From Effrenium voratum (Eukaryota; Sar; Dinophyceae; Suessiales; Symbiodiniaceae): a stretch of 64,000 bases of DNA. The notes beneath the pieces are model-generated. The model did not search any database. It saw nothing but the letters and a program-made list of their open reading frames with translations, and was not told where the DNA came from. Positions 50,189 through 60,558 of the stretch are shown here, in pieces. The stretch lies in the NCBI GenBank assembly GCA_963377175.1, contig CAUJNA010003013.1, positions 776,073 to 840,072 on the forward strand, read 5' to 3'. A program made the position numbers and the translations under genes. The stretch's first letter is position 1; the number at the start of each line of letters is the position of its first letter.

Positions 50189-50806
50189 GTGGACCGCGCG
50201 CATGCCCGTCTTTTAGGAGTGCCTCTTCTGCACGCCTCTGAAAAGAAAGCAGCAAGGAATATCCCCCGCCTTGCTTGGCGTCGCGCAGTCAACGCCTGCA
50301 TTCCTGATCGCTTTGCGAACGTACCTTGGGGCGACGTCGAAGAACCAAAATTCGAAACAGGGGATCCTTTCAATGTGTTCCCTACTTTCTAGCATGGTCC
50401 CAGCACGGCTGAGCAGGATATTGCGACCTGCATCGGTAACTACATGAACCAGAACACGTCACCGCGCAGACAACTGGGGGCTGAGGTGGCCGCCAGCGTT
50501 GCCATGCCCTTGCGGCGCGTGGTGGGACTCTTAGCGAACTTGCGCCTTGGAACTTGTCCCTTGGGCATGGCTAAGGCAGTCGTAGTGAAGTTTCAAGGAG
50601 ATCCAGCGATTTCGGGGGTAGGGAGTTTCTTGCCATTGGTTCTTGGCCCTTTAAGGACATCATGTTCGAAGTTTCCATATTATGAGACCCTCACTACGCG
50701 ACACGGCGCTCGAGCCCCGGCCAGGTTCAAGCACTCAAGGGTCGCGTGCTGGCGACGAAGCTGCGGGAAGCCCGCCAGAGCAGCGCCCCTGTTCTCTGAC
50801 GCCTAG
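50189..50806 (+). pseudogene. Possible unrecognised coding relic
   Basis: One frame is open from 50189 to 50806 except for a TAG at 50390-50392. Both parts are protein-like: ARNIPRLAWRRAVNACIPDR and VPWGDVEEPKFETGDPF before the stop, and MPLRRVVGLLANLRLGTC after it. I recognise no family. The neighbourhood has no other coding evidence, so this may be a relic or a chance opening. Confidence 0.25.
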
Positions 50807-50879
50807 ACATGCCATGGCCGCAGTTATTGGGGGGTCTTTAAACTTGCTGTGTTCAAATGATGTCAATGAATAAAATTCG

Positions 50880-51705
50880 TCCCCGCAATTTCAATCATTG
50901 CAGCAGACAGACAATGGCTGGCAAGAGGCCGTCTGTTCTGCTCTTGTCAATCCTATGACAACATCTACAACACCCTGTCCAGGCGCCAAAAAGACTTCCT
51001 GCACAGGCGTTGGGTCGTGCGGGTTTACTGACAATATTGTTGTAAGCGCTGCTCGCTGCCCACTTTCGCCAGGTCGAAAAACAATAAATCATCGCGTGTA
51101 TGAGCAAATGATACCGGGCCGGGCTGAGCTTCTGCGCCAAGTGTCTTCAGGAACTTGAGCTGGCCAATGAGGTGGCCGGAGTGAGCTGGATTGGGGGGGG
51201 CTTGCGGGCTAGCGTTCCACGAAGCGTTCCAGATTTGGTGGCAGAATAGGTCGAAGCTGGGCTGAATTGTGCTGGGACTCGTTGCGTCGGCCGCAAGGGC
51301 TAGGGGTCTCGGTCGAGGGCAGCTGGAGCATGGGTTTTGAGCCGCGTGGCATGAGTTGCCGGGGCAGGGAGGTCCAAATAGTCAAGGCCAATGACAGGGT
51401 CCAACAGAGGAGAAAGTTGCAGGCCTTTCCAAGATCCTGGCAGACACGACGTTTGCAGCAGCAGAAGCAACTGCGGCTGCAGCACGGGAGCAGGAGACTG
51501 ACTACTTCTCCGATTCTCCCGGAATGCGCGTTTAAGTTTTATCTCTGCAGAATTTACAACATCCCCTTCCACGTGACACCTAGGCAAAATGAGACAGATT
51601 GCGCGCGCTTCGAAACAAATCTAATTGCCCGCTGGCAGGACTCAGGCAGCGAGCAGCCGGACGACTCGAGGGCCGAAAATGTTGCGACAGACGGCTGCAG
51701 AGAGT
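50880..51705. other. Stretch without a supported gene
   Basis: The frame 51267-51821 begins in ordinary sequence and ends in translated GA microsatellite. No domain is seen. Confidence 0.35.
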
Positions 51706-51707
51706 GC

Positions 51708-51712
<5 letters not shown>

Positions 51713-51777
<65 letters not shown>
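51713..51777. repeat. Pure GA microsatellite
   Basis: About 65 bp of nearly uninterrupted GA. It produces long but meaningless RERERE and LSLSLS open frames. Confidence 0.98.
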
Positions 51778-51778
<1 letters not shown>

Positions 51779-52674
51779 CAGCGGGGACGTGACAACGCGA
51801 AAGAGAGAGGGAGAGAGTTAGAAACAGAGAGAGAAAGAGATGCGGAAAAGAGAGGCCTTGTTTGGATTTCTGGTTTTCCACCGAAATCCGTCAACGCACA
51901 CTGGATGTTTTCACCCGACCCCTTAAGGTCACAGGCGTGCTGCGACCCTGCGACGAGAGCATTTACCACGCCTTTTTTACTTGTTTAGCATGTCCTGCCT
52001 GTGGATGGCTGCTGAAGAGGGTGTTTCGCATCAACTGTTTGCAGCGCGGTGTTTGCGCACATTGCAGTCCATTTGTTCAAGCATCTTTTTTCTTATACTG
52101 ATACCCCTTAAGCAAAGCTTCCTTCCACCCACGGCTGATTGAAACCCGGGTAAATCGTTCATCTCGGTTCCATCGCCCCGCCCCCCGCAACTGCTGACAG
52201 GTTCCTGCACCATCGACAACCACGCAAAGTGCCAATGACCACCATCAACTGGAACTGAAATATGGGTTTCTCAGGGAAACACGCCTCATAGGACAAACGT
52301 AAATTGCAATGTTTGTTTGGGGGGCGGGGCGGTGAGAGAGGGGGATGTCTCGCACCATCTCTTCGGGCTCCTCCTGAGAAGCTTCACACGGACCGGAGGT
52401 TTGTCAAATCAAATGCTTGCGCTCCCTCTGCCACGGACGCTCTCTGAGGACAGTTTGCAAGATAGCTTTCCTTTTGGAAGGGGGCCTGGCGGCTCGCGTC
52501 TTAAGTCTTGAGGGAGGTTCGCGTTTTGCTGAGAGGGACCCTGTTGCCTGTCTTGAAGAGATGTGAAGGTTGGCACGCTTTTTCGGATTCCAGCTAGAAA
52601 CTAAAGACAAAGCTGTCAATTCTTCTTTATGAGGGGTTCCCCGGATTTTGAGACGAACGCAAATTGGACAACAA

Positions 52675-52908
52675 CTATTGCATGAAGGCGAAGAAAGAAC
52701 CTGGTGATTTCTCAAGCTCTGTTCTTGCTTTAAGTGCACTTTGCACCGCTTGAGATGAACTCCGGGCACTTGTTTCTTTAAGCTGTTCATAGGCCATCCT
52801 GAAATTTCGACACACATCCCTTTGTAGTGGTTTCCCAGCAGGGGCTATCTTATCGCTGAAGTATTTCTCATAATCATTTAGGAAACACATGCAATATCTA
52901 ACCAGCAA
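52675..52908 (-). CDS. Possible short exon or relic, unrecognised
   Basis: A 77-codon minus-strand frame reads CMCFLNDYEKYFSDKIAPAG and NFRMAYEQLKETSARSSSQA, with amphipathic helical character and ordinary codon use. It ends in FFAFMQ and a stop. No family is recognised and no partner exons are seen. Confidence 0.25.
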   Translation of the reverse strand: MLVRYCMCFLNDYEKYFSDKIAPAGKPLQRDVCRNFRMAYEQLKETSARSSSQAVQSALKARTELEKSPGSFFAFMQ

Positions 52909-53472
52909 TATTCAAATAGTTAGGGCGAATAAGTTAAAACATATCGAGGTATCGGTTAAATATCGACTAAGCAATATGTGTTTTAGTTCAGAATTATCAC
53001 CCGTATTATTTCTTCAACTTATTGTATGCCCAGCCTGTTCGCGTTCAAAAGTGCAACCAAGAGGAAGCTCTATCAGTCGCCTTATTTTCCAGGAGCATCT
53101 TGACGGTGGTCTATATGTCCATCGTAGCGAAGGAGAGAAGGTGCAACTCAAACTTGCACTGGCAAGCGGGCGGGTTTCAAATCAGTTTCTTAGTCAGGCG
53201 CGCCCGGCGAGGGTTTCACATGAGATGCTGACGCAGTTGTCTCGTTGTCTCAGCTGAGCCATGCGTATCCTGCGTTTTGTGGCTCAGATGCAGTCTTTGT
53301 TCACACTACGGCGCCAGTCGCTCAAAGTAGAATGCTGGCAGCAGGGTGGCATCGGTGGTTTGGTTGCTGGGCGCAAAGATGAGTGCGGCAATACACAATT
53401 TAGTACTGGCAATACAACATTTTGAAGTGGCAAGCAAATAATTCGACTTTTCTGGGCCATGAGCCGTCTCAG

Positions 53473-53534
53473 AAAGTTTCTATCTTCCGCAATGCCTGAA
53501 AAATGCAAGGACTGCACAAAGATAGAAACTTTTT
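53473..53534. repeat. Foldback unit A
   Basis: AAAGTTTCTATCTT...GC pairs with GC...AAAGATAGAAACTTT across a short loop. It is preceded by GGGCCATGAGCCGT and followed by GGATCC and a ~100-bp tail (GAAGCTCTGTCCGAAACTGT, CAGACATCTGCAGAGG) shared with unit C. Confidence 0.9.
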
Positions 53535-53775
53535 GGATCCCTCCCTAAAGGAAGCTCTGTCCGAAACTGTTCTCTTCTTGCGCAGTAACTCAGACATCTG
53601 CAGAGGGGTGCTTGTGGACTCGCAGGGCTACCCCCTCTGAAAAACTAACTGCTGGCAATGTTCAATTTTAGTCCTGGCAATATTAAGTTTAGCGCTGGCA
53701 ATATTAAATTAGGTACTACGACTAATAGATTTTCTACAGGCAAGCAAGTAATGCTTCCGGGCACTGAGCCGTAGC

Positions 53776-53835
53776 AAAGTTTCTATCTTTTCGCAAGGCC
53801 TGAAAACACAGGGCTTGCGCAAAGATAGAAACTTT
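53776..53835. repeat. Foldback unit B
   Basis: The best hairpin of the family. The left arm begins AAAGTTTCTATCTTTTCGCA and the right arm ends CGCAAAGATAGAAACTTT. The 26-base arms pair at 24 positions with the loop GAAAACAC. It is preceded by GGGCACTGAGCCGT like unit A but lacks the shared tail. Confidence 0.95.
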
Positions 53836-53964
53836 TGACCGGAGAGCTTCTATCTTTCCACGGGGCCGCCAAAGCCTGCAACGGGCTGATTCCGTTTTCG
53901 CACGAATACTAAGTTAAGTAGCGGCAATACTAGCTTTCAGTACTGGCAATACCAAGGGGGAAGC

Positions 53965-54026
53965 AAAGGTTTCTATCTTTCCGCAAGTTCTGAAAACACA
54001 GCGTTTGCACAAAGATAGAAACTTTT
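53965..54026. repeat. Foldback unit C
   Basis: AAAGGTTTCTATCTTTCCGC and GCACAAAGATAGAAACTTTT form the arms around the loop TGAAAACACA. The downstream tail to about 54122 matches the tail of unit A. A fourth, badly decayed unit may lie at 54318-54372. Confidence 0.9.
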
Positions 54027-54401
54027 TGGATCTGCAAATGAAGCTCTGTCCGAAACTGTTCTTACCTTGCGCGGGACCCAGACATCTGCAGAGGGTTGAT
54101 TGTGGACTTGCAGAGCTACACCTGCATTCTGGAAGCCCAACATCATTCCGAAACACCTGTTTTGTAAGCAGTTTAAACAATTCAGTTCCTTTCTTAAAGT
54201 CAAGTACTGGGAACATTAAATTCACTACAAGCAAGCAAAATAATGACAATGAAGCACAATACACAATTTCTCGGACATGCAAACGCTTGTAGAAACTCAG
54301 CCCCTTGGGCGCGCAAAAGTTTCTAGCTTGCTGCAGACGCTGTAAAACACGGGCCCCGCAGAAAGTTATTTTTTTGACTGGGCGTTCAGAGTAAAACGCA
54401 A

Positions 54402-54427
54402 TGTCAGTACTAAATTTAGTACTGACA
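54402..54427. repeat. Perfect 26-bp palindrome
   Basis: The half-site TGTCAGTACTAAA is followed directly by its exact reverse complement. It is the most regular member of the AGTACTAAA repeat cluster. Confidence 0.98.
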
Positions 54428-55018
54428 ATGCTGAATTTCGAATGGACAGTACTCAACTCAGTTTGCCGGTGTTGAGCTTTGTATTGTCAGCGCTGAATTG
54501 AGTATTGCCTGTAGTAAGTTCAGTCTTGCTAGAATTGCCAGAAGTAAATTTAGCATACCTGTACTAAATTTAGTGTTGCCAGTACAAAATGCAGTATTGC
54601 CAGCGCTAAATGTAGTATTTCCAGCACTAAATAGTATTGCCGGCGCATCATTTTGCATTGCGAGTGCTAAATCTGGCATTGCCTGTATAATGTAGTATAT
54701 TACCAGTAGGAAATTCAGTATTCCCAGTACTCGGTTTAGTACTGCCAGCACTAGATGTGGCATTGCCAGTACTAAGCCCCATACTAAAGATTGAATCCTG
54801 GAAGGTTTCTGGACTTTTCAAAAAATATCTTTTCCTGGAACGTCATACGGTTTGTCATTTGTTCCTTGAGGAATCAGCTCAAGCGCCGGGTTTTTTGCTT
54901 TCCGTTGGGGATGGCCTGGATTTCGCCGAGGTTCTCATAGATCCTTTGCGCCAGCAGCGGCCGGATCCTTACAACAAGGAATATCCTGCTTGGTCTAGGA
55001 AAAAACGTTAAGTGTTCC

Positions 55019-55312
55019 AGCAAAAAAAGGAGGAAAAGGCCGAAGGGAAAAGGGAAAGGAAAATTGGTTCGGTCTAAATTGCAAGAGTTGAAGAAGAGAA
55101 GCAAATGCCTTAGGTGTGGAGGGCACGGCCATTGGGCCGGTGACCCTGGCAAGCCTGCTGGATTAGCATTTGTGGCGTACGACAGTGACACCTCGACTGA
55201 GCACGAGATTTGCTTACAGGCAGGCCAGGCACCTGAAGGCGTAGCTTTTAATATCCAATTCCAGGTTATCTGGATCAGGCAAGGGTTACACAAAGGCGAA
55301 CGCGTCGGATTT
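55019..55312 (+). pseudogene. gag: C-terminal gag with zinc knuckle
   Basis: The frame reads KKRRKRPKGKGKGKLVRSKL, then SKCLRCGGHGHWAGDP. This is a CCHC knuckle (CX2CX4HX4C) in which the last Cys is replaced by Asp. The basic GKGK stretch before it is usual for gag nucleocapsid parts. The frame stays open to 55498 but the protein-like reading changes frame by about 55350. Confidence 0.7.
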
Positions 55313-55578
55313 TGTGCCTGTTCCACGGAGCCCACCGGTCGTCTGACCCTTTGCCCATTCCCACGAACACCCCTTCCGAGAATCAAGATGCAACCACCAG
55401 AAATAGCAGAGCTCGCATCGTGGTTCGTGAAGGGGAGATGGATGAGGACCTGGAAGGCGGTGAGCAGAGGATGCGTCTTGGAAAGTACAAGGGAATGACA
55501 TACCGGCAGATTGTTATTCAAAACCCTCAATATGTAGTATGGGAATTGTCGCAGAAGAAGCCATCACAGGTTTTGTAA
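55312..55578 (+). pseudogene. ExoX C-terminal-like motif region of the retroelement
   Basis: After a Ser/Thr/Pro-rich linker the frame reads MRLGKYKGMTYRQIVIQNPQ and YVVWEL. This matches the pattern FGK.KG....V....P.Y..W seen at the C-terminus of exonuclease X-type proteins and, from memory, in other dinoflagellate copia-type polyproteins. It is a short motif with no catalytic residues of a nuclease. It lies between the zinc knuckle and protease. Confidence 0.5.
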
Positions 55579-55704
55579 TCTTTCCCCAGCTGGGTCATGA
55601 AGCATACGTTGTTGAGGGAAGTGTATTGATGAAGAGATCGCTTTTAGCTGTCCCCCCCGGATACTTATAACCCCATCAAAAAGCCATCTTCGTCGAGGCA
55701 GTCA

Positions 55705-55971
55705 CCGAATCTACCCCTTGAGAAGTGTGTGGAATGCAAGTATTTCTCGTACCAAGGATCAATGGGATATACGGATCGAAAAATTTGCAGAGACTGTGGC
55801 CATGCGACCGCGACAGATAAACGACCTATTCTGTTGAGAACTGTCCGCATGAACTGGCGGTCGACGTTTCGGGTGTGGTGTAAGCAATGTGCCATGGAAG
55901 ATAGGAAGGAAATGAAGGCAACATCAAGGCAGGTCGAGCAAGCCAACATTACTGTGGCACCCATCATATAA
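55705..55971 (+). pseudogene. Cys-rich putative zinc-binding segment
   Basis: The frame reads VECKYFSYQGSMGYTDRKIC and RDCG, then RVWCKQC. The spacing C...C..C and later C..C suggests metal binding. Similar segments are, as I remember, found before the protease in dinoflagellate copia-type elements. Confidence 0.5.
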
Positions 55972-55975
55972 GGAC

Positions 55976-56193
55976 TTGCTTCAGCAGATGCCCAACATAG
56001 ACTGTCAGATTGTAGGTGCATTTTTAGCGGTTGTGACCAAATCTCTCGTGGCAGGTGAAGAACTGGCAGCTGCAGACCTGCATAGCATCCTACAGGACTG
56101 TGTAATGGAAGCGACGCAAGGGGGTGAACCTGCATCATCGCCTTGGGAAGCAGTCGCTTATCACGGGATAGACGACGACATTAAACCTGACAT
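55976..56193 (+). pseudogene. pol: Pre-protease segment of the retroelement, left of the insertion
   Basis: The frame reads PNIDCQIVGAFLAVVTKSLV and WEAVAYHGIDDDIKPDI, where the retroelement reading is cut by an insertion at 56188-56193. Joining to 57808 keeps the frame (offset 1,620 = 3 x 540) and gives a sensible approach to the protease active site. Confidence 0.6.
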
Positions 56194-56222
56194 AATGTCC
56201 GTTCAGAATTTTCCTGCGCGGC

Positions 56223-56801
56223 ATGACTGACAAGCCTATGTCGTTTGAGCCGCCTAGCGCCAAAGCAGAAGCCACTGGCCCGGGAGTGGGGCCAGCCGAC
56301 GCTGACAAGGCCACTGGCACCACTGACAAGCCCGCTGGCAAGGTCGCTGACAAGACCGACAAGCCCGCTGGCAAGGTCGCTGACAAGACCGACAAGCCCG
56401 CTGGCGAGGCCGCTGACAAGGCCACTGGCAAGGCCGGCGGCGCCGCTGAACAGCCGGCCACGAGCAGCGCTGAGCAGAGAGCCAAAGAAGCAACAGTCAA
56501 GGCCAAGGTGACCCTGCTGCGGCAAAACCAAAGGCGCCTGCCAAGCCTGAGCCTGCGGGCGCAAAGTCGCAAGTTGCCGGCCCAGGACGCAGAGTCGAGT
56601 GCCAGCGATACCCCCTCAACTAAGGAGCTGCTGGGCATGATTGTTGAGGAAGAAGACTCTAGCAAGGAAAAGCGCCCCAAGTGCAAGGACGTTTTTTGTC
56701 ACCCGCACGCCTTGAGGCAATTGCCATCGGTCGCCTGGCAACAAAATACCACGTGTGGCCCGGAAGCTGGCTGTGTAATTAGACCACATGCAAATACATA
56801 G
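56223..56801 (+). CDS. Low-complexity open frame in the insertion
   Basis: 192 codons with repeated DKPAGKVADKT units, then a less repetitive part (STKELLGMIVEEEDSSKEKR). An alternative frame through 56510-56590 reads AAAKPKAPAKPEPAGAKSQ, so a frame change is possible. No domain is recognised. Confidence 0.3.
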   Translation: MTDKPMSFEPPSAKAEATGPGVGPADADKATGTTDKPAGKVADKTDKPAGKVADKTDKPAGEAADKATGKAGGAAEQPATSSAEQRAKEATVKAKVTLLRQNQRRLPSLSLRAQSRKLPAQDAESSASDTPSTKELLGMIVEEEDSSKEKRPKCKDVFCHPHALRQLPSVAWQQNTTCGPEAGCVIRPHANT

Positions 56802-57013
56802 CATCGAGAAAAATAATATGTGCGGTTGCTCGCGTTAGGTTGTCATATGGTCCAGCAATTCTAACACACCTTTAGAGACAAGACTCGTGCTATAGGCAAA
56901 AGGCGAAAGGCTATTAGGTGGCAACGTCCTAGTAAACAAAGCAAGACCCTGGCGCCTCAAGTGTTGTTTGAACTCTTTTGTCTTTTGTTTGTGAGGAAAA
57001 CACTGTCAAAATC

Positions 57014-57673
57014 TCAACTGCTCGGCGTCGAAGGCTCCGCCGCTTCCATCTCCTTGAGCAATTTGAGGACAGCCTCGTCTGGCAACGCGACCACCTCTGG
57101 GCAAGCTGGGAGGTCTTGCTCCAGGAGCGTGCTCAAGACACCTTCCAGCTGCTTCGCTGTCTTTTTTGCTTTTTCGCTCTGGCCGCCTTGCCCTGGGCTT
57201 CGCAGCAAGGTCAAGCTGGCAAAGAAGGTCACGTGTAGCGAGAGGATGCCTGCGATAGCCAAGCCGTCTTTGAAATGCTCATCTGTCATGGTAAAGCCGC
57301 TCTTCTTAGCGTCCTCCGGGCAACCGAGCGAAGAGCTCTTCACCAAGGCTTTCACAGATGCCTGCAGGTCGTAAGCCAGCTTCTTCAGCTTCTGCGCGTG
57401 GCCGGCAAAGTTTGACACGGTTTTGGCCAGGCTGTTGCGGTAGGCACTTTCCTGGGCAACAACTAACACGGTACGGTGAAGAGTTGCTTTGGACACTTCT
57501 TGGTCTGCGCCTCTCTCTTTAGAGGGGGTTTCCCAAATGGATTCTATTCTACCTGAGAGGCTCCTGGCACTCGTCCGTCCAGGAAATGACCTCGTCCTGC
57601 GAAGGATTCGAAGTCTAAAACGCTGCGCGCAGGCGTGTGGCTGCAAAATAATGACCCCTAGATATGCTTGCAA
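57014..57673 (-). CDS. Unrecognised open frame carried by the insertion
   Basis: 219 codons on the minus strand. From about residue 50 it reads like a helical protein: SKATLHRTVLVVAQESAYRN, LKKLAYDLQASVKALVKSS, FKDGLAIAGILSLHVTFFAS and AKQLEGVLSTLLEQDLPACP. Codon use is GC-biased, unlike the flanking retroelement. The conserved-looking part may be an exon whose upstream boundary lies near residue 50. No family is recognised. Confidence 0.4.
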   Translation of the reverse strand: MQAYLGVIILQPHACAQRFRLRILRRTRSFPGRTSARSLSGRIESIWETPSKERGADQEVSKATLHRTVLVVAQESAYRNSLAKTVSNFAGHAQKLKKLAYDLQASVKALVKSSSLGCPEDAKKSGFTMTDEHFKDGLAIAGILSLHVTFFASLTLLRSPGQGGQSEKAKKTAKQLEGVLSTLLEQDLPACPEVVALPDEAVLKLLKEMEAAEPSTPSS

Positions 57674-57807
57674 AATGCCCAGCAGCTGCGTTTCTGCAAG
57701 GCGAGCTTAAAAAAACAGGGAAAAAAAAAGAAAGCCAAGCCAAACCAGCCAGAAAGCCAGCCAGAAGCCAAACCAAACCAGCCAGAAAGCCAGCCAGGAG
57801 CCATTGT

Positions 57808-58195
57808 TGACATTTATGTAGAGGACGAGAAGGATGTGTGGAGTGCATTGGATGAGGGTTGCAACAGCACGGTCTACTTATCTTATTGGGCAGATGAGAT
57901 GGAGAAAAGACTTAGAAAGCAAGGCATGAACATGCCATGGATCATTAGAGAAATAAAGAGGTTTATAGGTTTGGCTTCGAATGCGGTAACCTTGGGTATG
58001 CCATTTGCAATGTGTTTAATTAATGATGAAGTTATTTCAGGTACCTTGGAGTCATATGAGTTGAACTCTGGCAAGACACCGTTGTTGATTTCCTTGTATG
58101 CTCAAGCAACTCTGGGCGTGGTGAAGGACATGGGTGCAGGAACACTCAACATCAAGGATATGGTGAGCTCAGAATCCATAGATGTTCACGAATAG
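57808..58195 (+). pseudogene. pol: Aspartic protease of the second copia-type element
   Basis: The frame that is open from 57668 contains, after the insertion end, DIYVEDEKDVWSALDEGCNS, with D-E-G in place of D-S/T-G. Then come WIIREIKRFIGLASNAVTLG and LLISLYAQATLGVVKDMGAG, the flap and second half of the usual copia protease in this group. The frame stops at 58195. It would cut gag-pol. Confidence 0.75.
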
Positions 58196-60558
58196 GGCTG
58201 ATGATGATTAATCTCTCGAAACTGCCCAAATCGGTTCGTGCTCTCAAAGCTGAAGTGATCTTTCCCCCTGCGGCAATGACTGGTGGAAAGGATGATCCCG
58301 CAGCTTTTGCAGGGATCGTACACGTATAACAGGGTGCCGGAGTTGGTGTGCGATACTGGCACCGTGGTATTCTCTGCGGGATTGCGTTGGGATTTTGCCA
58401 ACCACGAGATGATGAAGATGGAGAGAGACCACAACGTGGTGTTGGAGATTTTGCCGGAGAGCCGCTGCTGGTTGCAGGGGCATTTATAATCCTGATTGTG
58501 GTCGTTGCCGAGGACATATCGGCAGGCATTTGCACCTTATCAAAGGGGTCTACACGCTTGAGATGCGCGTTCTGTTGAGGCATGCCCTTGTTTTTTATTA
58601 GGAGTATGGTGGCGCATGCAACATGGTATTCGTTTGCAAAAGTGGACGTTATCAGAGTGTCTCAGGCGCGACCTTGTTTGGAGCAATATTGTGCACGATG
58701 GCTGAGGATCACTGGCGCATTGTGCACTATCACAGTGATAGCTAGAGGAGAATGGACTGTGGCTGTCATTATGAGATGTGTAACATGACGGAAGAGAATA
58801 CGAAGAGTTTGATCGAGATGGTGGAGAGTTCGTTCCCGAAGGAATAAAGTATTCCTAAGTCGGCGGTTTTGCGAGCGGCTTCGACGCCAAAGCCCGTGCT
58901 TATAAAGACTCAGTCCAAGGCGAAGCCCAAATCTGTGGAGAAGGAAAACCCGGCAAGGGTGCCAGTTGTTGAGGAGAAGAATTAAGAGATGGAGTAGCTA
59001 ATGAGCCTCGTCGCAAATGCCTTATGCCGAGGGTCTGGAGAGGTAAGCCGCACTCTGAAGTTCTTCCGCATCAGCACACACAGTTTCTGAGACGTGTGGG
59101 CAGTGGCCATGGCTTCTGCCAAGGTCTGAGTTTGACAAGGTGAGGAGACACTGAAACTCTGTTGGGCTGAAAGACTGTTGCTGCTGTCATTGAGAAACCC
59201 TACTGCTTCCTGACACCTGTCAATCAACTGAGCATTGCGCGCAGCACGTAGCAAATCCCGCATCATGGGCCCAGAGCGCAACACAGGGCTGCAGCAGAAC
59301 ATTTCGTTCACAAAGTTGGTGCGCGCAAAAGCCACAGCAGTAGCCCGATGTGTCTCGTGGAGATTGCAGTGGTGCCTGACAACCTGGACGGCGGCGTGCT
59401 TCACGCAAAGCCAGACACGAGCTAGATTGAGGTGTCTCGGCTTGCTGGCATGGTGAAAGGAATCATGAAGGAGCGTGACAAGGCCAGGAGCTCGAGGGGC
59501 AGGTTAAGGACACCTCTCAGGCGTGCGACGAGCCGATCGTCGAGGACGTTGGAATTGGGCAGCGGAAGAGGAAGGCAAGCTTGCCGGAAACGACACGGGA
59601 CGCTTCTGCGGGGTTAGCACGTGGTGACACGGACTGCATTGGCGATATTAACCCTAATCGTTGTGGACATAGAGATTTCTCGGCACGATTTACGGGGAAG
59701 GAGAAGCCGGTGAAGGAGATGAACCATGAGATGAACATCAAGTACGTGGCTATGGTTAATCATTCAGGATGCCGCGAGTTCATCAAGAGAGGCTGGCGGA
59801 AGATAGTATTTGCTCGGCCCAAGGATAGCGACCACGAAGAGTGGCGCTTGTTGGCGCAAGATGTCCCCGCGAAGATGCGGGTGGACTATCCGAAGGATAG
59901 CATTGTTGTGGTGCTCTTGTAACCGCCGGCGGCCGAAGTTGAAAAACGAGCAAGGGGGAAGTCGCGAACAGCCAGCGTAGTCATAAGTGCATGCAAAAAC
60001 CCGCCATTGAGGGAATGTACGGCGCTTTCTTGTTTAAGTGAAGCAACAGCTTTGACGGCGATTGGTGAGAGCCATAAGGGAACCATGAATAAGGGATAGA
60101 AGAGGGAATTCGCGAGTAGGCTTCGCGCGCATGCATGAGAGGGATGCCGATTTGTAGTATGTTCTGGGTAAATGGGATGCCGTTGGTTACCCCGGTACAC
60201 ACCATTCTCATCATATCGGATGGTCCCTGTTGCCGTACTCATGGGATTCAATGTGTGTCGGTCGGTAAAAGCGCCCACAAGGCTGACCTGGCAACCATCT
60301 TGAAGGAGCTCGACAAGGCGGCGCACGCACGGTCGTTGTGACCGCTAAATACTCTGACTGGTCAACTTCCTTGAATCACTCGGATATCATGGATATGGTA
60401 ATTTCGTATTGCGAATTGAAAGGAGGAAGATATTTGGAAGTGGATGTTGCAGAGATAGACAGATAATCATAGCATTCCGTCCACCTATACCCGGATTTGA
60501 GTGTTTTAGACGTGGGATATGTTACCAACGACATTTTGCTGGGAGAAACATTTGAAGG
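58196..60558 (+). other. Degenerate middle part of the second retroelement
   Basis: Short frames in several registers cover this region. Protein-like pieces are PQLLQGSYTYNRVPELVCDT (58290), TEENTKSLIEMVESSFPKE and KTQSKAKPKSVEKENPARVP (58790-58980), and FIKRGWRKIVFARPKDSDHE (59785). None has an enzyme signature. A minus-strand frame at 58982-59404 (RDLLRAARNAQLIDRCQEAV) may mark another insertion. Confidence 0.4.

Larger units (their letters stand above)
53390..54780. repeat. Cluster of AGTACTGGCAATACT-type repeats and foldbacks
   Basis: Words such as TTTAGTACTGGCAATAC, AGTATTGCCAGTACTAAA and their complements recur throughout. Between 54400 and 54780 they form a degenerate tandem array with ~20-26-bp spacing. 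The same words occur singly at 12952-13300. Embedded in the cluster are three hairpin units. Open frames such as 54763-54458 (minus) are translations of the array. Confidence 0.85.
56188..57813. mobile_element. 1,620-bp insertion with candidate 6-bp target-site duplication
   Basis: TGACAT occurs at 56188-56193 and again at 57808-57813, exactly where the protease coding sequence is interrupted and resumes. The inserted DNA is more GC-rich. It has a minisatellite at each end: DKTDKPAGKVA-coding units at 56310-56430, and NQPESQPEAKP-coding CAAACCAGCCAGAAAGCCAG units at 57740-57800. It also has a minus-strand open frame (57014-57673). Terminal inverted repeats are not clear (only AATG at both ends). 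It may be a non-autonomous element or a captured gene fragment. Confidence 0.55.

Noticed and set aside
51580..51988. RERERE/LSLSLS open frames
   Set aside because: They exist only because of the GA microsatellite at 51713-51777.
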